A stretch of DNA of 7,283 nucleotides from Ilumatobacteraceae bacterium. GTDB taxonomy: Bacteria; Actinomycetota; Acidimicrobiia; Acidimicrobiales; Ilumatobacteraceae. The position numbers were made by a program, and so were the translations under genes. The DNA lies in assembly GCA_016650435.1 (NCBI GenBank), contig JAENVT010000307.1:1-7283 (forward strand). Reading direction: 5' to 3'. The notes under the pieces were generated by a model. That model was given only the letters and a program-made list of their open reading frames with translations, was not told the origin of the DNA and made no database searches. Positions 6,360-7,283 of the stretch are shown here, piece by piece. Position 1 is the stretch's first letter. Each line of letters opens with the position of its first letter.

Positions 6360-7283
6360 GCCCCGACCGGCTGAAGATCGCCGTGCTGTGCCCGCATTTC
6401 GCACCCGACACCGCGCCGACCGGCGAGGTGATGACCCGGATCGTCACCGAACTCGCCGCGCTCGGCCACGAATTGCACGTCGTCACCGCGCTGCCGTGGT
6501 ACCGCGGCCACGTGGTCGAAGATGGCTGGGGTGGCAAATGGGTGCGACGCGAGCGGACGGACTGGGGTTCGATCACACGGGTCAATCCCTTCCCTGGTGG
6601 TAGCAAGCGAAACCTCGCTCGCCGGGCAGCCGGCTTCGTCGGCTTCAGTGCCATTGCCGGGTTGACGTCGCTACGCGGCGGCCGAGTCGATGCGGTCATC
6701 GCCATGTCGCCACCGCTGACGATGGGGCTTACCGGCTGGGTCACACACCTGGTTCGACGCGGACCACTGATCTTCAACATCCAGGATGTGTTTCCTGACG
6801 CCGCCGTCGAGACCGGTGCCATCTCGAACAGATGGATCATCTCCGCAGCGGGTTTGCTCGAGCGCGTCAGCTACGGCCGCGCCGCTGCCGTCACAGTGCT
6901 GAGCAGCGACCTACACGACAACGTCGCCGCCAAGGTCCGGCCGTCGAAACGGACCAACGTCCGGGTGATCCCCAACTTCGTCGACACCGACTTCATTCGT
7001 CCCCTCGATCGAATGACGGCCCTCCGGAGCGAGCTCGATATAGGTGCCGAGACGGTTGTGCAGTACGCGGGCAACGTCGGCTACTCGCAATCGCTGGAGA
7101 TGGTCATCGCCGCTGCGCGAGCGATGCCGTCGCTGACCTTTCTGATCAACGGAGATGGCGCGGCGCTCGACTCGCTGCGTGCCCTTGCGGATGGGTTGAC
7201 CAATGTTCGTTTTTCCGGCTACCAACCCGTTGCTCGACTGCCGGAGGTGTTGGCGACCGGCGACATCCATCTCGTGCCGTTGA
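6356..7283 (+). CDS. WbuB/WcaI-like GT4 glycosyltransferase (third, 3' end outside window)
   Basis: The frame starting at GTG 6356 stays open to the window end (309 codons seen; full members are about 400). GTG overlaps the previous stop as GTGA, the classic four-base coupling. The N-terminal domain begins with IAVLCPHFAPDTAPTGEV (8-25), followed by GHELHVVTALPWYRG, the usual start of WbuB/WcaI-like enzymes, which build surface polysaccharides such as O-antigen or colanic acid. Further typical blocks are FNIQDVFPDAAVETG from 140, RVIPNFVDTDFI (203-214) and QYAGNVGYSQSLE (236-248), the start of the donor-binding domain. The distal EX7E motif lies past the edge. A hydrophobic patch near residues 88-105 may help membrane attachment. 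It is coupled to the two upstream glycosyltransferases, so all three probably serve one glycan. Confidence 0.88.
   Translation, partial: MSPDRLKIAVLCPHFAPDTAPTGEVMTRIVTELAALGHELHVVTALPWYRGHVVEDGWGGKWVRRERTDWGSITRVNPFPGGSKRNLARRAAGFVGFSAIAGLTSLRGGRVDAVIAMSPPLTMGLTGWVTHLVRRGPLIFNIQDVFPDAAVETGAISNRWIISAAGLLERVSYGRAAAVTVLSSDLHDNVAAKVRPSKRTNVRVIPNFVDTDFIRPLDRMTALRSELDIGAETVVQYAGNVGYSQSLEMVIAAARAMPSLTFLINGDGAALDSLRALADGLTNVRFSGYQPVARLPEVLATGDIHLVPL

Overview
The window is a GC-rich (roughly 60-65% by eye), densely coded bacterial chromosome segment with strong G/C preference at third codon positions. It has frequent GTG/TTG start candidates, weak Shine-Dalgarno signals and at least one apparent leaderless start. 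Together with the protein flavour this suggests a high-GC actinobacterium, possibly Acidimicrobiia/Ilumatobacter-like. That placement is inference and no marker gene is present to prove it. I see no mobile element, CRISPR array, tRNA or rRNA.

Left part, plus strand: the last 27 codons of an unidentified gene (1-84) are followed ten bases later by a glutamine-synthetase-fold ligase (95-1426). The ligase keeps the metal and ATP residues, but the position of the ammonium-site glutamate of true glutamine synthetase (E. coli Glu327) is isoleucine. It is therefore more likely a gamma-glutamyl-amine ligase than a glutamine synthetase. A 226-base gap containing a long interrupted inverted repeat (1441-1564) separates it from a tandem two-domain glyoxalase-like (VOC) protein (1653-2375).

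Middle part, minus strand: a ferritin-like, DUF455-type putative diiron protein (4126 down to 3332) is followed after 16 bases by a class I SAM-dependent methyltransferase (3315 down to 2491). They look like a two-gene operon that ends convergently against the VOC gene. The ferritin-like gene has a TAnnnT box placed exactly as expected for a leaderless transcript starting at its ATG.

Right part, plus strand: three GT4-family glycosyltransferases (about 4180-5256, 5256-6359, 6356 to beyond the window) are chained by stop/start overlaps (TGATG, then GTGA). This is a translationally coupled operon, probably the start of an extracellular or cell-surface polysaccharide cluster. The third enzyme is WbuB/WcaI-like and is cut by the window edge; it is open to the last base. 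The glycosyltransferase operon and the ferritin/methyltransferase operon diverge from a compact ~53-base region that carries a 12-bp perfect palindrome.

The most notable points are the altered ammonium pocket of the ligase, the ferritin-like/methyltransferase pair of unknown function, and the inverted-repeat element at 1441-1564. Nothing here can be claimed as a new system from sequence alone.
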